The notes: generated by a model not told the origin, from the sequence alone. Positions 18,125-27,699 are shown, counted from the first letter of the stretch. The stretch is 64,000 nt of DNA from Phaeobacter sp. 11ANDIMAR09 (GCF_001294455.1 NZ_LIKT01000016.1:39009-103008), one strand, 5' to 3'. Translations and numbers: made by a program.

Positions 18125-19363
18125 CTAGTGCTCCTGCCAGGTGGGCGGGGCCACCAGGGTGTGCCAATCCTCGGGATGCAGGCAGGGGGCGGTCTGGGCC
18201 TCAGCGGCGGCAATGGCAACGCGCAGATCCTTGAGCCCGGTTCCGGTGCCCAACAGGACCACCCGCTCATCCGTGGCAAAACCGCCCTGTTGTTGTAGTT
18301 TTTCAAACCCGGCATATCCGGCGGCTGAAGAGGGTTCCAGAAAGATGCCAAATCTAGAGGCCATAGCCATGACCGCCTTGGAGATTTCTGCATCATCCAC
18401 CACCACCGCGCGGCCATTGCTGTGGCGTAGCGCCCGGACGGCGGCGCGTTCATCCATCGGCGCCGGGACATGGATGCTATCGGCGCAGGTGGTCTGCGCC
18501 CCGCCTTGTAGACGAGGGTCAAAGGCCTGGGCAATAGGGCAGGCGGCGGCGGTTTGCACTGCCAGCAACCGGGGCAGATGCGGGATCAATCCGCAGGCTT
18601 TGAGATCGGAAAACCCTTTGGCCATGGCGCTGAGGATATTGCCATCTCCGGTTGGAACCACCACCCAATCGGGGGGCTGCCAGTCCAATTGTGCCGCTAT
18701 CTCCAGCGCGCAGGTCTTTTTCCCTTCGCGGGTAAAGGGATTGAGGCCGGTTGTTCGGTTCAGGGCACCGCGCGCCCGTGCCAGGTTGCCAGCAACGGTG
18801 CAGGCAGCGGCATAGGGGCCTTCAATTCTGTGCACCTCAGCGCCAAAGGCTTGAATCTGGGCCAGTTTGGCTACCGGAATGTCCCGCGGCACAATCACAG
18901 TCACCCGGGTTTTCTGTGCGGCACCTACGGCCGCCAGCGAGGCCGCCGCATTGCCCGTAGAGGCCATGATGACTTCGTCGATCTCAAAGGCCGCCGCCAC
19001 TGCGAGGACCAGCTCGCTGGCGCGATCCTTGAGCGAGCCGGAGGGGTTTCTGGTCTCATCCTTGAGCCAGAGCCTGGGGCCCTGATGGGGGCCGAGATCC
19101 AGCAAGGGGGTGCCGCCAACCTGCAAATGCGAGCCCCAGCCAGCCCTGAGGGGTAAAAAATCTTCAAATTGCCACATGCCAGACTGCGGCGACGTCTGAA
19201 CCCCATGTCGCAGCCTGTCTGGAGAAGCCGCGAGGGGCTGTGTCAGTTCAAGATTGCCGCCGCAGGCGCAGGCCAGGCTGCGCGCAGTGATGGCGTGCTG
19301 GCGCCCACAGTCCAGGCAAGCGCCCGAAATACGATGGAATTGGGATAGATCGGATAGCTCCAC
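18125..19363 (-). CDS. Threonine synthase-like PLP enzyme
   Basis: A 412-residue PLP enzyme of the threonine synthase group. An N-terminal zinc-ribbon-like part (CLDCG and CACGG) is followed by the PLP lysine in NPSGSLKDRAS, the loop STGNAAAS, and the PLP phosphate-binding GTGTGL near the C-terminus. Threonine synthase turns O-phosphohomoserine into threonine. The start is GTG at 19363 with a good GGGAGGG ribosome site, and it is the first gene of the seven-gene minus-strand operon. With the kinase two genes on, it may make or modify an amino acid building block; a primary-metabolism paralogue cannot be excluded. Confidence 0.82.
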   Translation of the reverse strand: MELSDLSQFHRISGACLDCGRQHAITARSLACACGGNLELTQPLAASPDRLRHGVQTSPQSGMWQFEDFLPLRAGWGSHLQVGGTPLLDLGPHQGPRLWLKDETRNPSGSLKDRASELVLAVAAAFEIDEVIMASTGNAAASLAAVGAAQKTRVTVIVPRDIPVAKLAQIQAFGAEVHRIEGPYAAACTVAGNLARARGALNRTTGLNPFTREGKKTCALEIAAQLDWQPPDWVVVPTGDGNILSAMAKGFSDLKACGLIPHLPRLLAVQTAAACPIAQAFDPRLQGGAQTTCADSIHVPAPMDERAAVRALRHSNGRAVVVDDAEISKAVMAMASRFGIFLEPSSAAGYAGFEKLQQQGGFATDERVVLLGTGTGLKDLRVAIAAAEAQTAPCLHPEDWHTLVAPPTWQEH

Positions 19364-19543
19364 GTTCCCTCCCTGTGTTGGTCAAAACAACCGTCCACAC
19401 CGTCACAGAGGCCTTGGATGGCCCTGACTGAACGGTCCGAAGCGTTGCGGGTCGCCAAATTCATCGTCGGGCGATCGGTGTAGTGATAGGCGATGGGCAC
19501 CCAGCGCAGGGCGCAAGGGTGCCCAATGGTGCTGGCGCAGGGA

Positions 19544-19762
19544 TCAGCCGGCCATGGCTTCGGCTTTTTTCTCGCCTTTAATTGATTTGGCAGAGGCTTT
19601 AGCGGAATCTTTTCCTGCTTTCTCCTTTGCCTTCATATCCTTGGCCTTTGCTTTTCTCTCGTCTTTCTGGGCTTTGCCCTCGGCTTTTCCTTTTGCCTTA
19701 TGTTTGGCTTTCATCTCGGCTTTCATGGAGTCTTTTTTGGCTTTGGCTTCCGCTTTTTCCAC
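19544..19762 (-). CDS. Small Lys/Ala/Glu-rich low-complexity protein
   Basis: A 72-residue frame made almost wholly of Lys, Ala, Glu, Met and Asp in AKAK/AEGKAQKDERK-type repeats, highly basic and likely helical. GTG 19762 is preferred because AGGAGA lies six bases upstream; the ATG at 19777 overlaps that site. It lies between the two arms of the biosynthetic cluster, 180 bases before the threonine-synthase-like operon and on the same strand. No family is recognised; the composition recalls bacterial histone H1-like tails. Real expression is likely given the ribosome site but not proven. Confidence 0.55.
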   Translation of the reverse strand: MEKAEAKAKKDSMKAEMKAKHKAKGKAEGKAQKDERKAKAKDMKAKEKAGKDSAKASAKSIKGEKKAEAMAG

Positions 19763-20285
19763 GGGGATTCTCCTCATGTTAGATAGATCGGGATGTCAGT
19801 ACCGGTGCTGTCAGTCGAAAAACAAAAACAACCTAAGCAGGAATAAAGCAGTAACATGAAATTTTTCAAACATCCATATACTGTTTTGAGTTGTGTAATA
19901 CATATTTAAGTTGTGTTGATAATTATTTTGTGGTTTCAAATATATGGCGATCTCTTGCCTGTGGATTTGAAGTTTTAAAATCTAGCTTGCCAGGTTTGAG
20001 AAAGTCGTAGCGGTTTCTGTCTGGAGTTTTATTTGACCAAAAATCTCCAAAGGTTTGAATCATAATTAAAAAACCAAGGCAGATGCAACGGCCTTCGCGC
20101 GCTCCGGGCCTCGTAGGAATCAGTCCAGTGTGGCCTGACACGAGGGGTGGTCTTGGTTGAAGCGCAGGGGTTTGAAATCCGCAGACTGCTGGGCCCTGAC
20201 TCGGGGCCGCGTAGAGCGTGGATAGGATGAGTGGTGTTGCGACATGCGCGGCCTGCGCCAAAGGGAGAAGAGAGGGAGAGAAAGA
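19763..20285. promoter_or_regulatory. 523-base divergent regulatory gap between the two cluster arms
   Basis: No convincing gene lies here; a minus-strand open frame (19923-20321) has no family features. The left part (about 19850-20060) is strikingly AT-rich against GC-rich neighbours and has two AGTTGTGT repeats (around 19890 and 19910). The right part is GC-rich with a short inverted repeat near 20192-20209 (GGCCC/GGGCC). The assembly-line operon must be transcribed from here. I could not place a confident -35/-10 pair or a recognisable regulator box. Confidence 0.45.
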
Positions 20286-23200
20286 ATGGGGTTCGACACA
20301 GGATTGATCAGAAGTTTGCAAGACCGCGCAACCGAAGGAAAACAGGTCGCATTTTCGTTCCTAGTGTCACCCGATCAGCCCCCGGAAACCTTGACCTATC
20401 AGGGCTTGGATGGCACTGCCAAAACCCTGGCTCTTGCCCTGCAGGCCGAGGCTAAGACCCTGCAGTTTACGTTACGACAGGCTCCTGTGCTTATCGCGCT
20501 ACCTGCCGGGTTGGCCTTTTTGCAGTGTTATTTTGGCTGTCTCTATGCCGGGGCAATTGCTGTGCCAATCAAGTATCCGCAGCGAAATAAGCCGATGGAT
20601 CACACAGAAAATGTCGCGGCTGATTGCGGCGCCCGTCTGGTGATCGCGACTCGGGAGATGAAGGTGCGGTTGAGCGAGGCTTTGCCGGATCTACGGGTGC
20701 TTGCTATTGAGGATCTGTTGTCCCGCCCCGCCCCGGCGGGTGCGATCTGGACCGACCCGGATCCCAAGGGCACTGATATCGCGCATCTGCAATATACCTC
20801 GGGTTCGACGTCAGCGCCCAAAGGGGTAGCGATCAGCCATAACAATATTGCGCAGAATGCAGCGGATGTTTGCAGCAGTTTTACAATTGATGAGACCAGC
20901 CGCCTGTTGTGCTGGTTGCCGCATTACCACGACCTGGGGCTGATCTTTGGCTGTATCGTACCGGTGTTTTCAGGCAGTCACAGCCTTTTGATGCCGCCGG
21001 CCCATTTTGCACAACGTCCCGTGCGGTGGTTGCAGGTGATGCAGGCGCATCAGGTCACCCATTCGGCTGCGCCAAATTTTGCCTTTGATGCCTGTCTGGC
21101 GGTGCCTCGCAGTGTGACCGCAAATCTGGATTTGTCCTGTGTGCAGGCTCTGTTGAATGGGGCAGAACCCGTCCGGGCGCAGACCGTGCAGCGTTTTGTC
21201 AGCCGTTTTGCTGAAAACGGGCTGGGAGCGGATGTGCAATGCCCCTCTTACGGGATGGCTGAGAACACCTTGGTCATTAGTGTCAACGGTCCGGCCAATC
21301 CGCTGACATGGGCGCGGTTTGATAGCGAGGCTCTGCGGCAGCGCCGGTTGGTACCTGTGGAAGAGTCGCATCTGCGGCACCGCGCATTGGTGGTTTGCAG
21401 CGGAGCAGAGTTGGGTTGTGAAATTCGCATTGTAGAGCCGCAAAGCCTGCAGGCCTGCGCGCCGGGTGAGATTGGCGAGATTTGGGTGCAGGGGCCTTCT
21501 GTTGCGGCGGGCTACTGGCAGCGCGATGCGCTGACGCAAGAGAAGTTTCAGGCCCGGCTTAAGGGGGAAACTGGCCTGTGGCTGCGCACCGGAGATCTGG
21601 GTGGGTTCTGCGACGCTGGCCTGATCGTTATTGGCCGGTTGGATGATGTAATGGTTCTGCGCGGCATCAATTACAGCCCCGAAGATATCGAACTCTCCGT
21701 TGAGGCCTGCGACCCGGCGTTGGAGCCGGGTGGGGCTGTAGTTTTTGCCAGTGAAATCACAGCGCAAGCCATGGGGCAGGTTGATGGTGAAAATGGCGCT
21801 GAAAATAGCGGTACCCAGCGGTTGGTTGTGGTGCATGAGGTTACGCGGAGCGCGCTTCGGACGCTGCGGCGTGGTGGCGCGGCCTCGGAGGATCTAATGC
21901 AGCATCTTGTGGCCATCATTCGGGCACAGGTGGCAGAGCAGCATGACCTTGATCTGGGCGCTTTGGTCCTGTTGCCGCCCAAAGGGGTGCCCAAGACCCA
22001 TACCGGCAAAAAGAAGCGGCATGCCTGCCGGAGCGGATTTGCTGATGGCACCTTGACGGGCGAGGCGCGCTGGTTTTCGTCGCGCTATACCCGCGCAGTT
22101 TCGACTACTCTATCAGGTGATACCCCCTCTCAGACCTGCGGCCAGCAAGAGCCCTCACCGGATGCAGAGGCGCTGTCCAGCACCACGAGGGATCTGATCG
22201 ACTGGCTGCGGCACTACGGCGAAACACGTCTGAACTCTCGCCAAATGGATGAGCGGCGCACGATGCCGCCCTATGTGGTGATGGATTTTGCCAGGCAGGG
22301 GCTTTGGGGCATGGTTGCGCCACAGCACTATGGTGGGCTGGGTCTGCGCAACAGTGATTTTGTGGATGTCGTACAGCAGATGGCGGCAATCGACACCACT
22401 TTGGCCTCATTCACGGTTGTCAATAATGCCTTGGGCCTGCGCCCCATTCTGCGCCACGCTCAGCCGGATCTAGTGGAGCGGCTGATGCCCGAGCTGGCCA
22501 GCGGGCGCAGGCTTGCCTCCTTTGCCATGACCGAGGCTGGAGCGGGCTCGAATATTCGCAATCTCTCAGCCAGAGGGGTGCCGAATGGCCGCGGGGGCTG
22601 GCAGCTGCAGGGGCGTAAACTCTGGTCAGGCTCAGCGGCCTGGGCAGGGGTGATCAATACCTTTGTCAGGATCGAAGATCCCCGGGGCGGCCAGGCGGTC
22701 AGTGGCTTTGTGGTGGAGGCTGAGACCGCAGGGCTGCGCCAGGGCCCCGAGGCCTTGACTCTGGGGCTGCGAGCCATGGTGCAAAATGAGGTGCTGCTGG
22801 AGGGGGCAGAGGTCACTGCGGATCAGCGTCTGGGGGAAATCGGACAGGGCATGGTCGCGGCCTCGGATGCGATGGAATACGGGCGTTTTGCCATCGCTGC
22901 GATGTCACTGGGCGTGGTGAAGCGCTGTCTGCAACTGATGCTGCGTCACGGCAGCCGTCGTATGATTGCCACGGGCGCTTTGCTGGACAACCCGGCAACC
23001 AGCCTGCGGGTTTCTGAACTGGCAAGCGCCGCTACTGGCATCGACGCCCTGGTGCGGACGGTAGCCGCGCAGCTGGATGCCGGTCAACCGCCCCCGGCCG
23101 AGATGTTTTGCGCCTGTAAATCTCTGGCGCCTGAATATGCCTGGAAGGCCGCGGATGGGCTGATCCAGCAAATGGCGGGTCGGGGCTATATCGAGACAAA

Positions 23201-24248
23201 CATCGCCCCTCAGATCCTGCGGGATGCACGGGTGTTGCGAATCTTTGAGGGGCCAACAGAGCCGATGAATGCGCATATCGGCGCGCGTCTGGCGCAATTC
23301 CCGCAGGCGCTGGAGGACTATGTCGGCACCCGGTTGCAGCAACCGGAGCTGGGCACAGAGTTGGCTCTGAGCGCCCAGCAGATCTGGCGACATCACCTGG
23401 ACCATCAGATCCTTTGGGGCGGATATGCTGCGGCCAAGGCCCAGGCGCATCTGGCGATTGGCGAAGCCGCAAGCCATGGCTTGATGCTGGCATGCCTGGT
23501 TCATCAGGGCGAGACAGGGGCTGCAAACCCAGATGGGGCCAACAGGCGGGCGCAGGATTGGGCGCGACGTCAGTTTGACAGGGCCTGGGCCAAGGCCCTG
23601 ACCATGTCTCCTGCACAGGCGGTGCGGTTGGATCAAATGGAGATGGAGGCTCTGCGCGACAGTTGCGCCGCCGCGATTGGTGATGTCGAACAGCAGATGG
23701 CGGGATCAGATCATGAGCTCGACGGGTTGCTGAGGCGACAAAAACCGCAGCCAAAGCAAGAAGTGGCGCCTGCACAGCAAGGCGGGGCACAGGTCTCCTC
23801 TGGCCAGGGTGATGCGTTGCAGTCGGGTGATGGGGAGACATCGAAAACGGCTGAGGTCCGCGCGCTTAGCGCCTGGATCAAACGCTGGATGGCTTCAGAA
23901 TTTCAGATCGAAATTGCTGCGATCGACGAGGCGGCCCGGTTTTCAAGCTTTGGCATGGATTCGGTGGCGGCCATGTTGCTGACAGGGGCGCTGGAGGACT
24001 GGACTGGCGTGGACCTCCCTGCCTCGCTGGTCTGGGAACATCGCAGCATCCGGGCTCTTGCCAGCCATGTTGCGGGTCTTGCTGGGGTGACAATTCCAGG
24101 ACTGAAAACTGTTGCTGCAACAGATCCTCAGGCGGAGGTCGAGGCGGTGGATTTGATGTCCTTGTTGGCCGGTGCGGATGATCTGTCCGAGACAGAATTG
24201 GCGGCGCTGATTGCGCGTCTTGAACAGACAACACCGGAGGTCACATGA
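20286..24248 (+). CDS. FAAL-acyl-CoA dehydrogenase-ACP starter protein
   Basis: A 1320-residue loading protein. Residues 1 to about 610 form a fatty acyl-AMP ligase: YTSGSTSAPKGVAISH (P-loop), LPHYHDLGLIFGCI, SYGMAENTL, RTGDLG, and RGINYSPEDIE. Residues about 640-1030 are an acyl-CoA dehydrogenase domain (FAMTEAGAGSNIRN; catalytic region RIFEGPTEP). A C-terminal ACP has its phosphopantetheine serine at about 1226 (GMDSVAAML). It should activate a free fatty acid, load it on the ACP and introduce an alpha,beta double bond before handing it to the first condensation domain. ATG 20286 (MGFDTG) is preferred to 20244 because purine-rich GGGAGAG precedes it and the family starts nearby. Its stop overlaps the next gene (ATGA). 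Confidence 0.92.
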   Translation: MGFDTGLIRSLQDRATEGKQVAFSFLVSPDQPPETLTYQGLDGTAKTLALALQAEAKTLQFTLRQAPVLIALPAGLAFLQCYFGCLYAGAIAVPIKYPQRNKPMDHTENVAADCGARLVIATREMKVRLSEALPDLRVLAIEDLLSRPAPAGAIWTDPDPKGTDIAHLQYTSGSTSAPKGVAISHNNIAQNAADVCSSFTIDETSRLLCWLPHYHDLGLIFGCIVPVFSGSHSLLMPPAHFAQRPVRWLQVMQAHQVTHSAAPNFAFDACLAVPRSVTANLDLSCVQALLNGAEPVRAQTVQRFVSRFAENGLGADVQCPSYGMAENTLVISVNGPANPLTWARFDSEALRQRRLVPVEESHLRHRALVVCSGAELGCEIRIVEPQSLQACAPGEIGEIWVQGPSVAAGYWQRDALTQEKFQARLKGETGLWLRTGDLGGFCDAGLIVIGRLDDVMVLRGINYSPEDIELSVEACDPALEPGGAVVFASEITAQAMGQVDGENGAENSGTQRLVVVHEVTRSALRTLRRGGAASEDLMQHLVAIIRAQVAEQHDLDLGALVLLPPKGVPKTHTGKKKRHACRSGFADGTLTGEARWFSSRYTRAVSTTLSGDTPSQTCGQQEPSPDAEALSSTTRDLIDWLRHYGETRLNSRQMDERRTMPPYVVMDFARQGLWGMVAPQHYGGLGLRNSDFVDVVQQMAAIDTTLASFTVVNNALGLRPILRHAQPDLVERLMPELASGRRLASFAMTEAGAGSNIRNLSARGVPNGRGGWQLQGRKLWSGSAAWAGVINTFVRIEDPRGGQAVSGFVVEAETAGLRQGPEALTLGLRAMVQNEVLLEGAEVTADQRLGEIGQGMVAASDAMEYGRFAIAAMSLGVVKRCLQLMLRHGSRRMIATGALLDNPATSLRVSELASAATGIDALVRTVAAQLDAGQPPPAEMFCACKSLAPEYAWKAADGLIQQMAGRGYIETNIAPQILRDARVLRIFEGPTEPMNAHIGARLAQFPQALEDYVGTRLQQPELGTELALSAQQIWRHHLDHQILWGGYAAAKAQAHLAIGEAASHGLMLACLVHQGETGAANPDGANRRAQDWARRQFDRAWAKALTMSPAQAVRLDQMEMEALRDSCAAAIGDVEQQMAGSDHELDGLLRRQKPQPKQEVAPAQQGGAQVSSGQGDALQSGDGETSKTAEVRALSAWIKRWMASEFQIEIAAIDEAARFSSFGMDSVAAMLLTGALEDWTGVDLPASLVWEHRSIRALASHVAGLAGVTIPGLKTVAATDPQAEVEAVDLMSLLAGADDLSETELAALIARLEQTTPEVT

Positions 24249-27200
24249 CACAGAAACTCCCCCCAAAGGACCTCAGCAAAGACGCGTTAAAAGCCCAGTT
24301 GAAAAATCTTGTGCGCCGTAAAATGGGTGCCTCGAGCAAGGGGCACCCGCTGAGCCACGGGCAGCAATCCCTGTGGTTCTTATGGCAGATGGCACCGGAT
24401 AGCGCCGCCTTTACTATGGCATTTCCGATGCAAATCACCGGAGCCTTGGATCGGGGCGCTCTGGACCGCGCCTTTGCAGCTTTGGTGGATCGGCACGCCT
24501 GTCTGCACAGTGCCTTTTCCGAAGAAGGTGGCAGTCTACGTCAGGTCAGACACGATGGGCCAGAGCCGCACATTCAGCATCAAGACGCCAGAGGATGGAG
24601 TGAGGAGGCGCTGCGCACGAAGCTGGAAGAAACAGCGCGCCAGCCCTTTGACCTGCGCCGGGATGCCTGCCTGCGGGCCCATTTGTGGCAATGCGGGGCA
24701 GAGCGGCATGTCTTTTGTCTGGCGATGCATCATATTACTGGGGATCTGTGGTCCCTGGTGGTGCTGATGGATGAGCTGCGCCAACTTTATAGGGCGGAGC
24801 AGCAGGCCCGTGGTGCGGCGCCTGCCGCGGGTGTATTGCCGGAGATTGCGGTCACTTATGGGGATTGTGTGCGGGCGATGCAGCTGGAGCACGCGCGTGG
24901 CAAGCATCAAACCGCATTGGCCTATTGGGCGCAGGAACTGGCCGGAGATTTGCCGGTGTTGGATCTGCCCACGGATTTTCCGCGCCCGGCCCGACAACAG
25001 TTTCACGGCGCAACGATTTTTCAGAGCCTGGATGCAGATTTGACCTCTGGCCTCGAAGCGCTGGCACGGGATCAGGATACCACCCTGTTTGTGGTGCTCA
25101 TGGCCGCCTATCAGGTGCTGTTGCATCGGTTTTCCGGCCAATCTCAGCTGCTGGTCGGAACGCCCTTTTCGGGGCGCAGCCTGCCCGGAACTGATGCGAC
25201 CATTGGCGATTTTATCAATATATTGCCGCTCAGGGCCGCCTTTGATGAGGGGACTACATTTGCCGCGCATGTGGCGGCCCAGCGGGACCACTTGCTGCAA
25301 GCGATGAAACATCAGCAGGTGCCTTTTTCGCAGATCGTGGATCGCCTGGCACCGGTGCGTGACCTCAGCCGGCCCCCGGTGTTTCAGACGACCTTTGTTT
25401 TGCAGAAATTTCATCGCTACCCGGCACTGCAGAATGCCTTTTTGCCGGGGAAGGGCGAAAGCCCGGTGGCCTTTGCTGATCTTGAGCTCACCGGGTTACA
25501 ACTGGCCCAGCAGGATGGGCAGTTTGACCTCAACCTGGAAATGAAGCGCGATAGTCTGGGGCGGCTGCAGGCGGCCTGGAAATACGACAGGGCTCTGTTC
25601 TCCGCAGACACTATTAAAGATATGGCGGGCTGTTTTCGGGTTCTGTTGCGCGCTCTGGTTCAAAACCCTGCCGAACCGGTGGCCAGACTGCCGCTTTTGG
25701 AAAGGGGCGAAGCCTCAGCGGTGATTGCAGCGGCCAAGGGGCCAGTTGTGCCCCGACCTGAGCAGAGCTCCGTAGTTGAGCTGTTTGAAGGCTGGGCGCA
25801 GAAAACCCCGGATGCGTTGGCCGTTTCCTGCCCCGCCGGAGGGCTTACCTACGGCGCATTGCGGGACAGGATGCAGCATCTGGCGCGGGCCTTGGCAGCA
25901 CGTGGGATCGGGCGTGAAACCATGGTTGCTCTGGTTTTACCGCGCGGCTGTGATCTGGCTCTGGCCATGCTTGCCACACAGCGTGCGGGTGGCGCCTTTC
26001 TGCCACTGGCGCCAGATACGCCGCCCAAACGGTTGCAACAAGTTCTGGGTCTGAGCGAAAGCCTGCTGGTTCTGACCTCTGCTGCCAGCGAAGCTGCGCT
26101 GCGGGTCACGCTCGGCGTTTCTGGCCCAAAGGTGCTGAGTATCGAGAGCCTGTTGTCAGGACCTCAGGATGGTGCTGTGCCTGAGCTGCCAGGGGACAGG
26201 GATCTGGCCTATATGATGTTCACCTCCGGGTCGACTGGCGCCCCCAAGGGAGTGATGGTGGAACATCTCGGCATGGTGAACCACACGCTGGGTAAGCTGG
26301 AGGATCTGGCGTTCACTGCGCGCGATTGTCTGGCGCAGAATGCCCCGGCCAGTTTTGATGTGGTGGTTTGGCAAAACCTGGCCCCCTTGGCCTGCGGGGG
26401 TTCGGTTCAGGTCATTGCAGAAGGCGACATCGAAGATCCGGCGCGGTTGTTTGCGGCCTGTCGAGACCGGGGCGTGACGGTTCTGCAGGTGGTGCCCTCG
26501 ATGATGCGGGCTCTGATCGAAGAGGCCGAGACGGCGGGACAGCCACCGGATCTCGGAGCGCTGCGCTGGCTGGTGCCAACAGGGGAGGCCCTGCCCACTG
26601 AGCTTTGCCACCGCTGGCTGGCTCTTTACCCCGAGATCCCGATCCTGAATACCTATGGGTCGACTGAATGTTCGGATGATCAATGCCATTATCGGCTGGT
26701 CAAAATGACGCCCGAAGATGACGTGGCACCCATCATTATGGTTGGCACGCCCATCCGTAATATGGCGGCCTATGTGCTGGATCCGGCGCTCAATCCGGTT
26801 CCCGCAGGCGTGACGGGTGAACTGTATATCGGGGGCATTGGCGTTGGCCGGGGCTATCGTGGGGATGTGGCAAAAAACCAGGCTGCATTTCTGCCTGATC
26901 CGTTTTCCAGCCGCTCCGGGGCTCGGCTGTATCGCTCGCGGGATATGGCCCGGCGGCGCCCGGATGGGCGGATAGATTTCCTGGGGCGGCTTGACGGTAT
27001 GGTCAAGCTGCAGGGGGTGCGGATTGAACCGGCCGAGATCGAAGCGGCGCTGGTTCAGGACCCTCAGATCTCCAGCGCCGTTGTCCAGGCGCGTTCCGAC
27101 CCCGAGGGCCGGCTGCGACTGGTTGGCTATATTGTGACCGCCCAGGGCCAGCCGCCGGATCAGGTGCAGATCCGGGCCAATCTGAGCCAACGTCTGCCCT

Positions 27201-27682
27201 ATTCGATGATCCCTGATCTTTTGCTGCCGCTGCCTGACCTGCCGCTGACGGCGAATGGCAAACGCGATCTGAACGCGCTGCCCGAGCCGGACTGGCCGGA
27301 TCAGGGGCAGGTGGATCTGGTGCCGCCGGAAACCCAAACCGAACAGCAGATTGCCGAGATCTGGGCGCGGCTGTTGGGGCGCGAGGCGGTCTCGGTGCAG
27401 GAAGATTTCTTTGCGGTTGGGGGCGACAGTATCAAATCCATCAGGCTGGCAGCCCGCGCCCAGGAGCTTGGCCTGCCGTTGGAGGCGGCGGATGTGTTCA
27501 TCAATCGTACTATTGCTGCCATCGCGCAACAGGTCGACCTGGCCCGGGTGACACGCGCGGATAAGGACCGGCTCAAATCCATTGCCAAGGCCGCCATCAA
27601 GGAAAACACCAAAGAGCTGTTTGATCCTGCGCTTTTGTCCAGGGCGGCAAAGCTCGTGACATTCGATCAGGACGACAATTGA
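24245..27682 (+). CDS. NRPS module C-A-PCP (first amino acid)
   Basis: A 1145-residue single module. The condensation domain has HHITGDLWS at about residue 161. The adenylation domain has FTSGSTGAPKG (about 659), YGSTE and YRSRDMARR. The PCP serine is in GGDSIKS (about 1061). Hand alignment to GrsA gives binding-pocket residues D-V-W-Q-V-T-T-D-D; the two aspartates at positions 330/331 could contact a basic side chain such as diaminopropionate, but this is a guess. No epimerisation or methylation domain. It overlaps the FAAL gene by 4 bases and lies 17 bases before the next NRPS gene. Confidence 0.93.
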   Translation: MTQKLPPKDLSKDALKAQLKNLVRRKMGASSKGHPLSHGQQSLWFLWQMAPDSAAFTMAFPMQITGALDRGALDRAFAALVDRHACLHSAFSEEGGSLRQVRHDGPEPHIQHQDARGWSEEALRTKLEETARQPFDLRRDACLRAHLWQCGAERHVFCLAMHHITGDLWSLVVLMDELRQLYRAEQQARGAAPAAGVLPEIAVTYGDCVRAMQLEHARGKHQTALAYWAQELAGDLPVLDLPTDFPRPARQQFHGATIFQSLDADLTSGLEALARDQDTTLFVVLMAAYQVLLHRFSGQSQLLVGTPFSGRSLPGTDATIGDFINILPLRAAFDEGTTFAAHVAAQRDHLLQAMKHQQVPFSQIVDRLAPVRDLSRPPVFQTTFVLQKFHRYPALQNAFLPGKGESPVAFADLELTGLQLAQQDGQFDLNLEMKRDSLGRLQAAWKYDRALFSADTIKDMAGCFRVLLRALVQNPAEPVARLPLLERGEASAVIAAAKGPVVPRPEQSSVVELFEGWAQKTPDALAVSCPAGGLTYGALRDRMQHLARALAARGIGRETMVALVLPRGCDLALAMLATQRAGGAFLPLAPDTPPKRLQQVLGLSESLLVLTSAASEAALRVTLGVSGPKVLSIESLLSGPQDGAVPELPGDRDLAYMMFTSGSTGAPKGVMVEHLGMVNHTLGKLEDLAFTARDCLAQNAPASFDVVVWQNLAPLACGGSVQVIAEGDIEDPARLFAACRDRGVTVLQVVPSMMRALIEEAETAGQPPDLGALRWLVPTGEALPTELCHRWLALYPEIPILNTYGSTECSDDQCHYRLVKMTPEDDVAPIIMVGTPIRNMAAYVLDPALNPVPAGVTGELYIGGIGVGRGYRGDVAKNQAAFLPDPFSSRSGARLYRSRDMARRRPDGRIDFLGRLDGMVKLQGVRIEPAEIEAALVQDPQISSAVVQARSDPEGRLRLVGYIVTAQGQPPDQVQIRANLSQRLPYSMIPDLLLPLPDLPLTANGKRDLNALPEPDWPDQGQVDLVPPETQTEQQIAEIWARLLGREAVSVQEDFFAVGGDSIKSIRLAARAQELGLPLEAADVFINRTIAAIAQQVDLARVTRADKDRLKSIAKAAIKENTKELFDPALLSRAAKLVTFDQDDN

Positions 27683-27699
27683 TCAGGAGGGACTTACGG

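Noticed and set aside
19243..19500. Minus-strand frame overlapping the start of the threonine-synthase-like gene
   Set aside because: Out of frame with a well-supported GTG start and ribosome site; no motif.
19554..19859. Plus-strand hydrophobic Phe/Ala/Leu/Ser-rich frame
   Set aside because: It is the complement of the Lys/Ala-rich gene; the hydrophobic pattern is what the complement of AAG/GCC-rich codons gives, and it has no ribosome site.
19923..20321. 132-residue minus-strand frame in the divergent gap
   Set aside because: No ribosome site or motif, and it crosses the FAAL start; kept as intergenic.
26156..27529. 457-residue open frame antisense to the first NRPS module
   Set aside because: Typical shadow in high-GC DNA; Arg/His-rich with no recognisable motif.
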